A stretch of 64,000 nt of DNA, from NCBI GenBank assembly GCA_964036295.1, contig OZ038466.1, forward strand, positions 4,504,001 through 4,568,000. Direction: 5' to 3'. This document shows positions 1-12,202 of this stretch, piece by piece (the first letter of the stretch is position 1; each line of letters opens with the position of its first letter). Made by a program: the position numbers and the translations under genes. This stretch comes from Plumapathes pennacea. Taxonomy: Eukaryota > Cnidaria > Anthozoa > Antipatharia > Myriopathidae. The notes beneath the pieces were generated by a model. The model was not told the origin of the DNA. It did not search any database and saw only the letters and a program-made list of their open reading frames with translations.

Positions 1-1677
1 AGAATGAAATGAGACGGAAACATAGCTGCTTTTTATTCATCTTGCTCGAAACTGCATGTCGTTTGCGCATGATGAACTTGAACAGATACCGCGGCAAAAT
101 GCCGACTGTGTATCCGCGGCCCGGCCGGCCGGCCGAACAATTTCCCGCCAAATTGCGCGGCTGGCTTTACCTTCTAAAGCGCACCAATGAACTGACAATC
201 TTGAAGTTCTTTTTTTTTTAATTACTATATCTCGTGAACAGCTAAAGAAAAATAAGACAAATGTATCGCAAAAGTCTCGTTATAGTCCCAGGAAGATTCC
301 TGAAAGTTCAAGAATTTTGAAGTTTTCGTTAAAACCGGCCATTTTTGTGAAAAAAGCACGGGCTATAGCCTTTGCATTTTTCTCAGGAAATGCTTATTTG
401 GGCCTAATTTCAGAATTGCATGAAACCTTCAGAAAACTTCCCTAGGATCAAAACGAAGCTGTCCATGTGCACAGTTTTGATATTTCATACAACCGGGCGC
501 GGGAAAGCTAGGACCAACCTTTGATGCTTTTCGGCACTTTGGCGTGTGTCATGTTCATGTGACACCCATTCACATGTGTTCCTAGTTCGCACTCATGATT
601 CACATAATTGCACACCGTATAACACGGCAGGTTGTATAAAATTTGACAGACATCACCGTATATCATACGGCTGTAACGACGTCGATTTAAACACCGTCAC
701 CCTGCCACATCCAATCTGTTAGATAGCTTGTTACGCGGAACTCCGCCGTGAAGCTACGAGTAGCCACGCGGAACTCGGTCACTTTCGCATACAGTTATGG
801 GCTCATTCTTTGATTAATTTTTAATACTCACTGCGAAAAGCGTACCGCGTAGCCACCTACTTGCACTTAGTGTCCTTTCCGTCTTTTTCCAGTAACGATT
901 TCAATGTGGCGGCTGCAGCTCACGTTGCTCCGCCGTGCGTCGTAAGATATTCGCAAGGCCATAATATTTGTAGCGAGTATTTGCTTTGCTCTCGCTTTAG
1001 TAAAACCACCGTGAACTGAACTCGTTCGAACACTTGGACTCGAATTGTGTTTCGGCAAAGCCACGTTAGAACCAAGCCAGCCTGCTAACTATCGCCCTCT
1101 GTATACTAAAGGAAATCTTACAGCCAACCGGCAGACTTACCTCGTCTCGTAAAGTCCTCGACCAAGACAAAACGACAGCTACGGCTGCGAGTGAGAATGT
1201 CGGCCAGGCTTGGCGCATGACGCGATTTTCTGTGCATGCCTCAAAAAATAACAGGCTGCAAACCTGCCCGCCCGCCCGTATGATGCGACAGCGCCCGAAG
1301 GCATCCACAGTCTGATGACGCATTTGGATAGAAAGCGAGCTTTGATTTTTCACCGGTTACCGGCAAGAGTTCAAAAACAAAAATATGAATCGAAAACCGA
1401 TATGTCTATATATGAGAAGGCGGGCCAGCCAGTTTAACCGAGATCTCGATCTTCTCTAATATGAACAGTCCAGCCCGGTTAACCGGGACGAAAATGTTTC
1501 AACTACGCGAGTCTGAAATGTACTTGGAAGAATTGGCAAAAACTTTTGCATTGTTCAAGACGCATTTCGAAGTTGAAGATGACCCAGCACATTATTTTAA
1601 TGAAAACAGATATATAACTAAACTACAGCTCTAAAACCTGGCTACTGTTTCTAATCAACACCCATTGTTTGATCAGA
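1..1677. repeat. Duplicated block R (copy R1), 3' flank of ART-A
   Basis: This stretch is nearly identical to 14,851-16,527, with scattered single-base changes. Its left part also matches 32,162-32,366. No protein-coding gene is supported: the frames here are short and their start codons are not shared between copies. On the minus strand a region ending at about 1,143 finishes in a good splice donor (GAG|GTAAGT) and is also present near 15,984 and 33,157, so an upstream non-coding exon or promoter may be carried in the block. It lies immediately downstream of ART-A. Confidence 0.8.
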
Positions 1678-1729
1678 AAATATTTTACTAACAGTACATG
1701 CCGTCTCGGCCTTGACTGTTCAGCCATGC

Positions 1730-4700
1730 TTAAACGTTTGGGTTCTTGTAGATTCTGTACTTAAACTTTGAAAGCTTCAAATCAGTATTATAGACATAAA
1801 TGTCGCGGCCTTTGGCGCTATGCTTGGAAACCTTCTTTACTTCATTCTCGGGTAGTTCAACTTCGATGACCCACGTAACTTTATTCCAGTTGGCTTCCAC
1901 GACGCGCCTAAAACTGTCATCATAGTTGTTATAAAGGATTTTTTCTGGATACTCATTTGGCTTGATAGAGGTGAGATATACACCTGCAGAGGAAATAGAA
2001 AAATGTTTGTTCTTTCTACTGTCCGCTCTTTCAGGATGCGCTCCTGTTCGCCGCGGGCAAGTGTAAATTGTGTTATACACTATACACACTACTGGAAAGT
2101 GCAAGTTCATTTCAAATGAGATCCAGATCTTCATGCAAATCAATTGAGTTATTTCTATGGTTAAATGTTGCCTTAACGTCGTGCTGAAACAGGCAAATCT
2201 ATCTATTAAAAGGCATTCTCTGTCGTCAGATAAAGGAGCCGCAGTTCAGCCATGTTGTTTAATTTAACGTTTAACTCACACCTTCTGCAGTGATAATTGT
2301 TTTCTTTAATGTTGCTCACATGGACACATGGCAGAGAGAGAGAAAGTTCAAGGGAGCTACACTCTGTACACAAAACCAAATTTGTGCATATTTTAAAAGT
2401 TAACTGTATAAGATAAGCCAGACGAAATTCGAAGCAAGATTACCGTTCCCAAATGCAGCATCAGTTGAGCTTGAGGACAAACGAATCACACAACTCTTTG
2501 AGATGCCAACCGCTCCTTCCTCTGAGGTGTAATGATAAAGAGTGATCTTCTGCAATGATAAATTATATAAATAATCACCGATATGCAGCTGAAAAAAAAA
2601 ACCTTTAATGGCAATGTGTCAGTAGTACTGCTGTGCACCATATCATCATTAGAGTTGGTCTTTGTACCCACTGCTAACCCCACAGTAGCGAAATAATAAC
2701 GCAAGTCGTTTTAAAATATAATTAAACATTGTTATAGTTGGAGGCCTACCCAAAAAAACCTAAATAGGTTATCTTAGTTAGTCCTCATTAAAGGGACCCT
2801 CTCAACCACAGTCCTTTGCACGCCAAAATCCTTGGTTCCGCCATTTTTGGGGCCCCCGAAAATCGAAAGATGAATAACAATCCACTTCCATCCGACTCAT
2901 TTGAGGAGAAAATTAGTTTCTTTTAATCTAAAAGTGCTACTAACCTATTTTTCTTCTGGTTAATTACGTTCTTTCGTGTTGGGAACCAAATTAAGCCTTG
3001 GATTTTCCAGATGTAGGCAAGAACATTGAAAAGGCCGAGAGAGCCCCTTTAATTAAAACTTGTGTATATATATAATTCTTTCACCTGTCGCAAACATCGA
3101 AAGGCACCGCTACTCGTCTGTTCCAGCTACATTCGCTGGACTAAAGGCTGGTTCACACGGTAAAGCAAGCGCAAACACAAGCGCAAGAGAATGAAAACTT
3201 TTCCATTCTCTTGCGCTTGCGTTTGCGCTTGCTTTACAAATTTTATCGTGTGAACCGGTCGCTTGCGTTTGCGTTATCGCTTGCGCTTGCTTTACTCGTG
3301 TGAACCAGCCTTAATGGCTCCGAGGCATGTAACTAAAATTAAAATTAATTTAAAAATAATTTAAATAAATTTAACTCCCTATCTCCAAAGAAAATCTTAT
3401 AATCATCAACCAATATTACCTTCTCTCCGAACACAGCAGCAACAAGCCACACGGCAGCGACGGAACAGGCGACAGCACCAACAACAAGAGGGAGCGACAT
3501 TTAGGAGATCGATCTGTCCACAAGAAATCGGTGATCGTCTGAAACAAAAACGATACAGTCTTCAAACAGAATCTTGAAATACATCTTACAATTCATTCAA
3601 AAGTTCTCATTTGATAGTCTATTGTTCTGGGAACCACGTGGGTAATTTTATTCACTGCGTTCCGCGTAGCCCGGCACTACCTCTTTGAATATTATATCAA
3701 CTGCGTAGCGGGAGTTTCGAGACTTCTTATTTATTTTATTTCCCTTTCCGCGTACCAGTTAGCCAGCCTTCTTGCGGTAATGTGGCGATATAGCTGTTAG
3801 AAAACAAGGAGAGAGAGAGAAAAAGGCATAAGGAGGATGAAGAAAAAGATGGTCAAGGCAGTTATGATGGTGAAAGAGAACGTGCCAAATCAAAGGTAGA
3901 ACATAACATACATACATACATACATGAAAGGCATGAGGGCACTTCATCTGTTTCTCTCTGTTTGGAATCCCTCATCAAACACTTGCACACGTGTATTAGA
4001 AATATAGCTAACTGCATTGCATATCTGGCTTTATCCACTCATGCTAATAGTAAGAAACTGTTTCAATTTAATTTTTCCACAGATTAGGGAGGCTAGGAAA
4101 AATAGAGTACAGACATGTGAAGAGGGTTTGGTCATACGGGTAAGGACGACAGCGGGAATGAAGAAGAGGAGGTTTCCTAGAGGATCGTGTTTTCAGGTTT
4201 GTGCTATACATGTTTACACTATAAGTCTTATAGTTTTGTGCATGTGCATAAAAATATACTTATGACAAGGGAACTTAACGGTGTATGCATTTGTTAATGC
4301 ACAGGAGGTTTATGATTGGGCAGGTGCCAGTGAAGATTTACCCTTATACTTCACACTAAACAAAGGGCCAAATGAGGTCATCAAACATGGTGACCTCATT
4401 ACAACAGAGGAAACAGTGAATGTTATGGAAAGGGTAAGTTATTTAAAGTTAAGTAATAACTCAATGTGTCATATAACATTCAGCAATCCAATCATAGTTG
4501 GATATACACAACAAAAGTGTAATACCATTTTATGTGGAGATCATGATTACATTATGTATAACTCAGCAAGGCTAACAAACCTATGCAGTCAGCTAGCACG
4601 ACCGTTAGTTATATAGATCGTTTCGCAAAATACAAATTTAATTCGCCAATAAAATTCGAAGCGCAAGTATATACTCTTTATATGTCTCTTAATGATTGCC

Positions 4701-7639
4701 GAAGCCATCAGCATTTGTTTATCTGTCGGCTCCACACTCTTTCATTTATACTAGGTAGTCATTCTGCTCATTTCGTTCTATTTCGTTTCATTTCGTTTCG
4801 TTTTGCAAAATATAGTAAGCCGTTCACAGGCATTCATTAACGCAGGCATGTTTTTTTTAGGATGAAAACGAAGCACGTGCTCTTCTACATACTCCAGTGA
4901 GTACAAACATAGATGTATAGTTGTAGGTAACTACATTGTAGCCATGGATACACTGAACACTGAGATACATTGTAGATATTATAGTGTCAATCATCTGACT
5001 TGAGACCCAACTGGAATCTGTCTTTGCATGTAGGCTGTGTATTCACCTTACCTTTTCTTATATTTTGCAGGTTTCACTGATGGGGAATTTTCCTTTGGCA
5101 AGGAGCCAAAGCCCAACAGCCTCAGCCTTAGCCTCAGACGATGTGTCTAATGATGGTAACAGTCCTTTAAGTGTAAATTTTACATACAATACTACTACTA
5201 CTTACTATTACTACTACTACTACTACATTACAAAAGAGCCTGTGTACTACTCGTGAACATAGGTGCCACAGATGCTCAGAAAGAAGGGAGAGGAAGGGTG
5301 TACTACTCGTGAACATAGGTGCCACAGATGCTCAGAAAGAAGAGAGAGGAAGGCTTTCGTATACTTAGGCACTTCATTTTTGTATACATTTAATTTCTTC
5401 TTATTGCATGTACAATTGATTTGCTACCAATACGAGAATTATAATGCCAAGTTATTTATGTTCGTTTCAGACTCGGTACTTTTTTGTCAAGTTACGTTGA
5501 CAAACATCCGGGATATTTTTCCCACCGTCTCTCCCTGCGTCTTCTAGTGAACGTTTGCGTTCTGCAACAGAAACAAACAACCAACCAAACAACAACAACA
5601 AAACTCAAAACTCGAATCACAAACTGCTCGATCCCATACACCTCAATAATCGTGATTTAGTGCCAATTTCAGTATCAAACATTTTCAGACTACATTTCAC
5701 CCACTGCCATTATAAACCCTTATTTTATTCTGCTTTATTCAGAGCTGTTGATTGTTGAAAAATAAAAACAGTTGGTGGTTTAAATGGACTTTGTTGTTTC
5801 TTCTTCTCATTTGACAAACCATGCATAAAAACGATAGTCAAACACCAAATGGGGCGCGTTAGTACGATGGGTACGATCATTTTCCAACATTTTCTCCACC
5901 CCTCCCCGGGTTTCCCGTCCCCTCCCCCCAAATTTGGATTTGTTATATAACTTGAAACGAGGTCTTAAAGCGGTTCTGTAAGAATTGATAGAGTGGCTTT
6001 GTAAGAATCCTTAGAACGGCTCTGTAAGAATCCTTAGAACGGCTCTGTAAGAATCCCTAGAGTGGCTCTGTAAGAATCCTTAGAACGGCTCTGTAAGAAT
6101 CCTTAGAACGGCTCTGTAAGAATCCTTAGAGTGGCTCTGTAAGAATCCTTAGAACGGCTCTGTAAGAATCCTTAGAGTGGCTCTGTAAGAATCCTTAGAA
6201 CGGCTCTGTAAAACAGTACACTTACATAGAGGGTCTTTTTCTTATGTTATTCTTTGTTTTTATATAAGGCTCCGTGCCCAGAAAGCGATAATGATCCAAG
6301 ATTCTTCCTCTGGTCGATCACAGATTTGCACTCTTTGGGAATTATTAAATCTAAGGGGCTTTTATAAATAAATTTTGGCTTTCGTGTTTAATATCTTACC
6401 TTGGCTTCATAGGCAGCTCTCCGATCTCTATTCTGTTAAAAATGATAAAATGTCTGTGCGTGATTAATTCAACATGTCAAAACCGGTTTCTATTTAATTT
6501 ATTCGCCGACAGCTGACGAGGCAGTGGTTTACTAAAAAATCAAACGGTTCCGTTCTTTCTTTTCGTCCTTCTCCTCGGAACATCGGACACAGCTGGGTGT
6601 ACCGTATCCGGTATTCCACAGTGTAATGGGCCAGTTCTAACATACGCTTCTTTAGCTTAAAAGTCAGTGAAGTATTTCTTGATGCTTTTATGTTTACTTG
6701 TGCAACGTGGAACTAGATACACAATGAATATTTTATTAACCTTGTTTTATCGGTCTGAACAGAAAGCCCAGACACACGAATTTAACCGTTATAAGTATTG
6801 TGAAAGGTATGGCAGATTCTAGTAACTTTTACTTGATCGCATAGATTGTGGAACTATTATTGCCTATAAAGGGATATGTAAAATATGTTTAGTTTCGTGT
6901 TATCTTACCCCAGCCTTAACCATAGCTTGCCACTCTCGTGCCTATTAACAAAACAAAAATCAAACGACACATCGGGAAAATGCCTAAATTCGACGTTTTG
7001 ACAACTTCTGTATGCATTCTTAACTTCTAGTCTATCTGTATGAGATAATGCAGCACCAAGCGAAACACAAAACACAAAAAGCGAACAACCCGGAAGTTTA
7101 AGCAAATAAAAACCGCACTTGCAAATTCAGCTATTATTGCTTGCAATTCTAAAGTGCGATGTAACTTTACTCAGTATTGCAAGACAATCTCTTCAAACCA
7201 CGTTTTACGCGAAAATATAAGAAATTACGAATTGTGGGAATTGGAAATCCAATATCTCTAAGCTGCATGTTACCATACCTCGGCTCTTCTACGCCTTTTA
7301 CGCTCTTTTTGTTTCTGGTAGAAAAAAAAGAGATCAACAACAACAACAAAAGGAGTGTTAAAACGGACAACGTAAGGGTAAGGACCGATAAGTCGTTGTA
7401 TTCCAGTGCCACCAGCGAATCATAAAAAACAAACAAACGTTACAAGGGAAAAAACCCGAGACGGCAACGCTCCTCTTGTGTGATCAATTGATATGTTCAG
7501 TCCACGCAAGGAAATCTTACAGTTACCAACCAATTACCTCTTTCACGGCCGTCACCGCCGCACCAATAATGACCCCAACAACAGCAACAGCAACAGCACC
7601 GACAGCACCGACAGCACCGACAGCAACAACTGGAACCAT
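1730..7639 (-). CDS. ART-A: membrane-anchored protein with HYD1-type ADP-ribosyltransferase-like domain
   Basis: The hand-built model has six exons on the minus strand: 7538-7639, 7279-7314, 6909-6941, 6400-6432, 2444-2549 and 1730-1983. All have AG/GT borders and the phases join (564 nt, 187 codons plus stop). The start is the ATG at 7639 (AAAATGG context). The reading frame stays open upstream without an ATG, so an earlier exon is possible. Residues 2-32 are a Val/Ala/Gly-rich hydrophobic segment read as a membrane anchor, followed by the basic stretch KEKQKERKRRRRAE and a charged linker encoded by two 33-nt exons. The C-terminal roughly 118 residues carry TLYHYT, FGNGVYLTSI, NNYDD and GRDIYVY. 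These match the layout of HYD1-type ADP-ribosyltransferases (Tox-ART-HYD1), known mainly from bacterial polymorphic toxins with scattered animal homologues. Substrate and activity are unknown. Exons 1-4 are nearly identical to ART-B while exons 5-6 are clearly diverged. The family call is from motif recall; the exon structure is seen directly. Confidence 0.68.
3142..3313. mobile_element. Foldback MITE-like element
   Basis: The ends are an inverted repeat (TAAAGGCTGGTTCACACG and CGTGTGAACCAGCCTTA). The interior is largely self-complementary GCAAGCGCAA-type sequence, so the whole element can fold into a hairpin. A related element with the same ends is at 48,454-48,633. It lies in the large intron of ART-A. 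Confidence 0.8.
4083..5155 (+). CDS. Partial plus-strand gene with UBX-like domain, nested in ART-A intron
   Basis: Four consecutive exons can be read on the plus strand with consistent phase: 4083-4196 (38 codons), 4305-4433 (43 codons), 4861-4896 (12 codons) and 5071-5155. Each follows a good acceptor and is closed by a GT donor. The joined product contains a basic RVRTTAGMKKRRFPRG segment, then EVYDWAG, LPLYFTL and a VNVMERDENEARALL tail. This resembles the UBX-like ubiquitin-fold segment found in many cnidarian and fish HECT/G2E3-like proteins, though that resemblance is from memory. No start codon, upstream exon or catalytic domain is visible, and after 5,155 only low-complexity sequence follows. 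It could be a transposed gene fragment, a pseudogene, or part of a nested gene. It is antisense to ART-A. Confidence 0.45.
5197..5353. repeat. TAC microsatellite and a two-copy tandem duplication
   Basis: A (TAC)n-type tract at about 5,197-5,226 is followed by two tandem copies of a roughly 58-bp unit beginning TGTACTACTCGTGAACATAG (about 5,240-5,353). The unit includes the end of the tract. No gene is evident. Confidence 0.8.
5971..6209. repeat. 23-bp minisatellite, about 10 copies
   Basis: Head-to-tail repeats of a 23-bp unit (CGGCTCTGTAAGAATCCTTA plus three bases), with the main variation at an AACGG/GTGG position. It lies in ART-A intron 4, about 90 bp from the junction (6,299) where the large DLP-ART duplication begins. 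Confidence 0.93.
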
Positions 7640-7843
7640 TTTGAACTGATATTCCAAGTAAATGCGGCAAATCTCGGAAAGGAGTCCTTCTGCGCATGTT
7701 TGAATGAGGTTTGCGTTTTCCAGGCCTCTGTCGATTTTCCATGTCAGCCGCAAGGGTTTCTGGGATCAACAGACTTGGAAGCGATGAACTGTCGTCGAAA
7801 TTAGTAAAGTTCAAGGACTTTGTAAACACAAGATTTGTGCTTT

Positions 7844-8050
7844 AACCCTTTACTCCCAAGCTTTAAGTACAAATTCTCCCAACCATAAAATGAGAAAATG
7901 TATGAGTGATGAAAAGAGAATTCATGTTTTAATCAGCTGTCATTTGAGCAAGGTATCAAATGACAAATTCTCCATACTGTATGATATATCTCTGGTGGAA
8001 GACTGAAGAGAGAAAATTAAGGTTGATCACTCTTGGGAGTGAAAGGGTTA
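7844..8050. mobile_element. MITE-like element, CCCTTTCACTCCCAAG family
   Basis: A roughly 205-bp element whose ends are an inverted repeat (TTAACCCTTTACTCCCAAG and CTTGGGAGTGAAAGGGTTAA). Other members lie at about 34,697-34,901, 36,950-37,157, 56,476-56,641 and 56,643-56,831. This copy was carried with the segmental duplication, as its partner is at 36,950. Confidence 0.8.
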
Positions 8051-10140
8051 AATGGGCTAATGGAAATTATGACAGAGAGCCACAAAGCAAGAATCTTATG
8101 AACCTCGCAACACCGTCTTGGAAAAAAGGACCCGACTATCTAGGAGGTCCGGGGGCAAGGTCTCCCTGAAAAATTACAATAGTAGACCCTCCAACGCTAT
8201 TTCTGGAAACCGAGGACTATATTTAGAAAATTTCACCGGTTTCCGTAAACCGGTCTGAATCCAGCTACGATGCATCATACTCCTAAACACATAACGCTTT
8301 TGATGTAACTAAAAGTATATGCAGTATTTAATTATATGCAAACTATATGCAGATAATTATCGTCGCCAATGATTCGAAGCTACTTGGTCACCAAAATTTT
8401 TCATACAATTCTAAAACAACTAAGGCAATGAATATACATTGCGGAAACGTTACTAGCAAGTTTCACAATCTCCAACTGAACTACTAAATAGCACGACAAT
8501 AAATCAACATTCACAAGTCACACAGGTAATCTGTAAGACTATCAATCAAAGGAAGGGTTCCACACACAACAGCTTTACACAAAAAACTCGTTGTTTTACA
8601 GTAAAATTGATCAGACAACTAAAGACTACAGATTATATCTTTCAATTTGGCAAAACAGTTTCTAGCTATAGATTGTATCTTGGGTCCCTCTAAATATGGC
8701 TATAAAGCCTTTTCGTAAGTTGTTTATAAACTATGTAACAATACAAGGTACCCGACAGACACATAACTTGTCAAAATAACGCAGTACAGTCTGTTGGAGG
8801 CCTGGGTCCGGTCAGCTCAAAGCTCAGTGAAGTTAACCCACGATTAACTAACTTTGGTCTCTCGTATAATGGACGAACCAACTCTCAAACTGCAGAGAGT
8901 ATTCATTCAAACCCATCTGAAAAGCTCTTTGCAAATCAAAATATATAAAAGAAGTCGTTTTGTTAGCAAAAATCTTCTTATTTTCAGGCTTAAAATGAAC
9001 AAAAAGTTCAATTAAAGCCTAATCCTTAATTGTGCTTTGAACATCTGGGCCCTGGAATGCTGTTTAAAACGACAGAGAACTTTACGCAAACTAGGACGGT
9101 GTTAGGAAGATATTTTGGGAAAAATATCACATTTGCTCCTTTAACAAGCTCGATTTACCTCAACTATAGTTAACTGAACTGTAATAACGTCAGCCAAACT
9201 TTGCCTGGCCTTGACTAATTGAGTTTCGAATCTGCCTGACTGATCTAGGCTGGATTGGCTGTAATTAAGTGTAAAAATCTTTTGTTATCAATTCTTGGGT
9301 TGTGTAATTATCTGTTGTTTAAGGTCTCAGAGCTCAATTAACGTGCGCTACTCTTAACCCCGTTTTACGACAAAGTTGTACTTTTACTTTTAAAGCTCCT
9401 GACGTAATGTTTACCACACTAGTTTTGTTGACTACGAAACTTTGAAATACAAGTCCTGGTATAAGTTGGTTGGTATATGATTGAGTCAGTCAGTGTTAGT
9501 ACTAGGATTATGAGGGTTTCTTTCTCTGGACTTCTATAGGTGCGAACACCATAGATAACTGTATGTTTGAAATGATGACACCAGGGCCGAATCTAACTAG
9601 GGTCTGATGGGTGGGAAAAGCAATCAAACAGAGTGCTGAAGGCATACCCTTCTAGGGGTCAGTCAAAGTATGTCTGGTTAATCAACCGCCGCGGAACGTC
9701 ACAAGTATGTTCCAATTGCCGAAACATTTGAGCTAAAAGGTCTCTGCAATTTTGCCACATTTTGGGGATCAGTATGAAGCTTTAACAAACGCTTGGCTTT
9801 TTGCCACAACACAGCCTGGTTTTACTAGGGAAGAGGACACAAGTCCTTCTGCCCCTACATCAAATACGGCCTTGGATTACACTAACTGCCCTAGAGTTTG
9901 AAGAATAGATCCTGGAAGTCAAAGATTACTGCATGACGACTCACTAACCTCTATTAAATCAGCATATCGTTGCAGAGCGGTTCAGTTCATCTCAGACGCA
10001 TCACAGAGTTTATGGACAACAGTCACGTAGTGCATGTAACCTAAGCTTACCAATATCCACGGCATCTACAAAGTTCGTTTGCAGTTACAATCCTTTTGTT
10101 TCGGTTTCTTTTGCGAGATTTTAAGCACGCCGTGTTCGAC
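8051..10140. other. Spacer between DLP1 and ART-A
   Basis: No gene is visible. The sequence is collinear with 37,158-39,949, and the 9,130-10,140 part is also collinear with 27,470-28,502, so the DLP 3' flank moves with the last DLP exon. It should hold the DLP1 3' end and the ART-A promoter, but I could not identify either element with confidence. Confidence 0.7.
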
Positions 10141-12202
10141 TTAGTTAGCAGCTTTGTACGCTCCCTCTCCTGCCTGTTCCGTGCCGGGAAGCAATTCTGG
10201 GAAGACCCTCCGCAATTCGCTTCTCAAGCGCTCGCAGTCTTCCTTCAGGTGGATATAGGTCTCTTTAATCTCCTCTTTGGAACGCTGATCATTCTTTAAC
10301 TTTTCATACAGTTGTCTATCCAGACTAATCATTTGCGGAATTACTGCTTTCACTTCTTCCAGACACTCCGCTACAGGTTTCATGAGATGTTCTGCGTACG
10401 CGGAGAATAATTCTGCATTCTTCAAGAACATTTTAAGGTGGATGGACGAAGCCTCTTGTAGCACTGAAATTCTGTTTTCCTCGTACTTCTGAATCTTCCT
10501 TTTCTCTTGTGTTTCCTTGATTTTCTTGGTAGCAGCAGAAATGGCAAGTACAGACAGCCCAGCTGGGAGTGCAAGTATTGCACCGGCAAGGGCGAAAGGC
10601 GCCCAAAGAGGAGAGCTTCCCCAGAACACTTTTGGATGGTCGTATTCCACGTTCAACACTAGTGCTACAGCTGGACCTCCAAATAAGGATGCAGCCAGAT
10701 TCAGTTGGAAAAATATTATTCCAGGAAAAGCTACTGGAATCACGGAAATTTCGTCATCCGACTCCTGGTCTTGTTGAACCTGAACCTCTGGAACAGCCAT
10801 GACTTCCTCTTGCTTTAGGCGGGCAAGCTCTCTTTCAAAATGTTGATACTTGGAAAGAAAGCGGTTGATGAGAGACTTGCGGGCTTCTGCAAACACGTGG
10901 TTCTCTTCCTCCCATTCTTCAATGAGTTGTCTCAAACGGTTTTGCAAGCTTTCTTGTATCAACAACTCGGTCTCCTTCCAAGACTCCATGTCGGCAGGTG
11001 GCCCTTCTTCGTGCTTCCAAGAACAGAACCGCTCCCGGAAGGAAGCACTCCTTATATGATCAGCCAACAGATGTGCGGCGTCTATGGTATTCGTTTCAAG
11101 GATAATTTGCAGATCTTCCATGTCTTTTGCCTGATCCTGCTGCAGGCGATCCAGCCTTTCACGGACGCTTCGCATGTTGGTCATTGTCTCCTCGCGACTT
11201 CTGTCTGCATTTACGAGGAAAGCATCAGCAGTTAAGACCATCCAGTCAATTAGACCATTCAGCCATCTAAAGACGAAAAGAATGGAACCAAAATGAATAA
11301 ACAACAAATAAATCAGCTTTTAGTAAAATCAACGAAATGGAGGTGGGAAAGTTAAACGTCCAAGCTGACGTATCGGCGTTAGCCCTTCGTCCAAGCAAGT
11401 GCACTCTTGTGTGATTTACCATGTCACCATAAGCCGAGGCAGTCTAAAATTACAGTTCCGCAAGTAGTAGCTTTCTATTTAATATCAGGATACGTCCGTT
11501 CCAATCCAAGATGGCCGACACTTGTTAATCAAACTATACGAGGCATGAATGGATTTATGGGCCTAATTTTATTGTAATTTTTGGGCGCTTATTGGCTCAG
11601 GTGAAGATATCCGATCACGTAGTTAGAAAGAGAATTATTGCTTACCCCAAGTGTATTTCTAGTCTTGACGTCATACTTCTGATCACCAAAGAATTGATAC
11701 TGTCGAGAAGGGAAGTGAACTCCCTGGAACTTATCCCGTACTCCTGCGCTAGAGCAGCTCTTTTGGTTGAAAAGTGCATCACCTGAGTGTTGGGGTTCAA
11801 CTCTGGCAAACACTTGCACAACATCTCAGTCGTTTTCTTCTTCACCTCTTTAGCTTCTTCTTGTGGTATCTGATCCCACTTATTGAAGACAAACAGGGCG
11901 GACTTTGATGAAAATCCACCTTGTGTCTGATCCAATATTTTCTTTACCTTATCGAGCAGCTTGATAATCTAACAACGAGAAAATAGTTCCGCATAAGATT
12001 AAAGTGTTAAAACCCAATAAGAATCTATAAAGGTTTTCGTTTTCAAAAATAGACCACTGACCCTGTCTTTCTGGACTCCTCCTGCGTTAGCGCTGTTGAT
12101 GACGTAAATGAAAGCAAAGACATTTGGAAGATACTGTGATACCATGGCATCCATGACATCCGACTCTCCAAATCCTGGACTGTCCACGATTTGCACACCT
12201 TC
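10141..12202 (-). pseudogene. DLP1: 5'-truncated dynamin-like GTPase without P-loop
   Basis: Three exons remain: 12062-12202, 11646-11968 and 10141-11266. All are open, keep their splice sites and have the same lengths as DLP4 exons 4-6 (141, 323 and 1,126 nt). They encode the G3 motif (VDSPGFGES), G4 (FNKWD), the long charged helical region and the hydrophobic pair. The first three exons, including the nucleotide-binding GETSAGKSS, are missing because duplication homology with DLP4 stops at 12,720, inside intron 3. No substitute P-loop exon was found between 12,720 and 18,600. Without G1 the product could not bind GTP normally. It may be a recent pseudogene not yet degraded, or a helical/membrane fragment made from another start. 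Confidence 0.75.

Noticed and set aside
5971-6209. Regular repeats resembling a CRISPR array
   Set aside because: Units abut without unique spacers, and the host is an animal; it is a minisatellite.
7497-7829. 110-codon minus-strand Cys-rich frame overlapping the ART-A anchor exon
   Set aside because: The Cys run is the alternative frame of the GCT/GTT triplet repeat; only the Val/Ala/Gly frame splices in phase to the next exons.
10840-11235. 131-codon plus-strand frame, also present at 40,649-41,044 and in part at 29,259
   Set aside because: It is antisense to the DLP last exon and is kept only because the sense exon is conserved; no domain or start context supports it.
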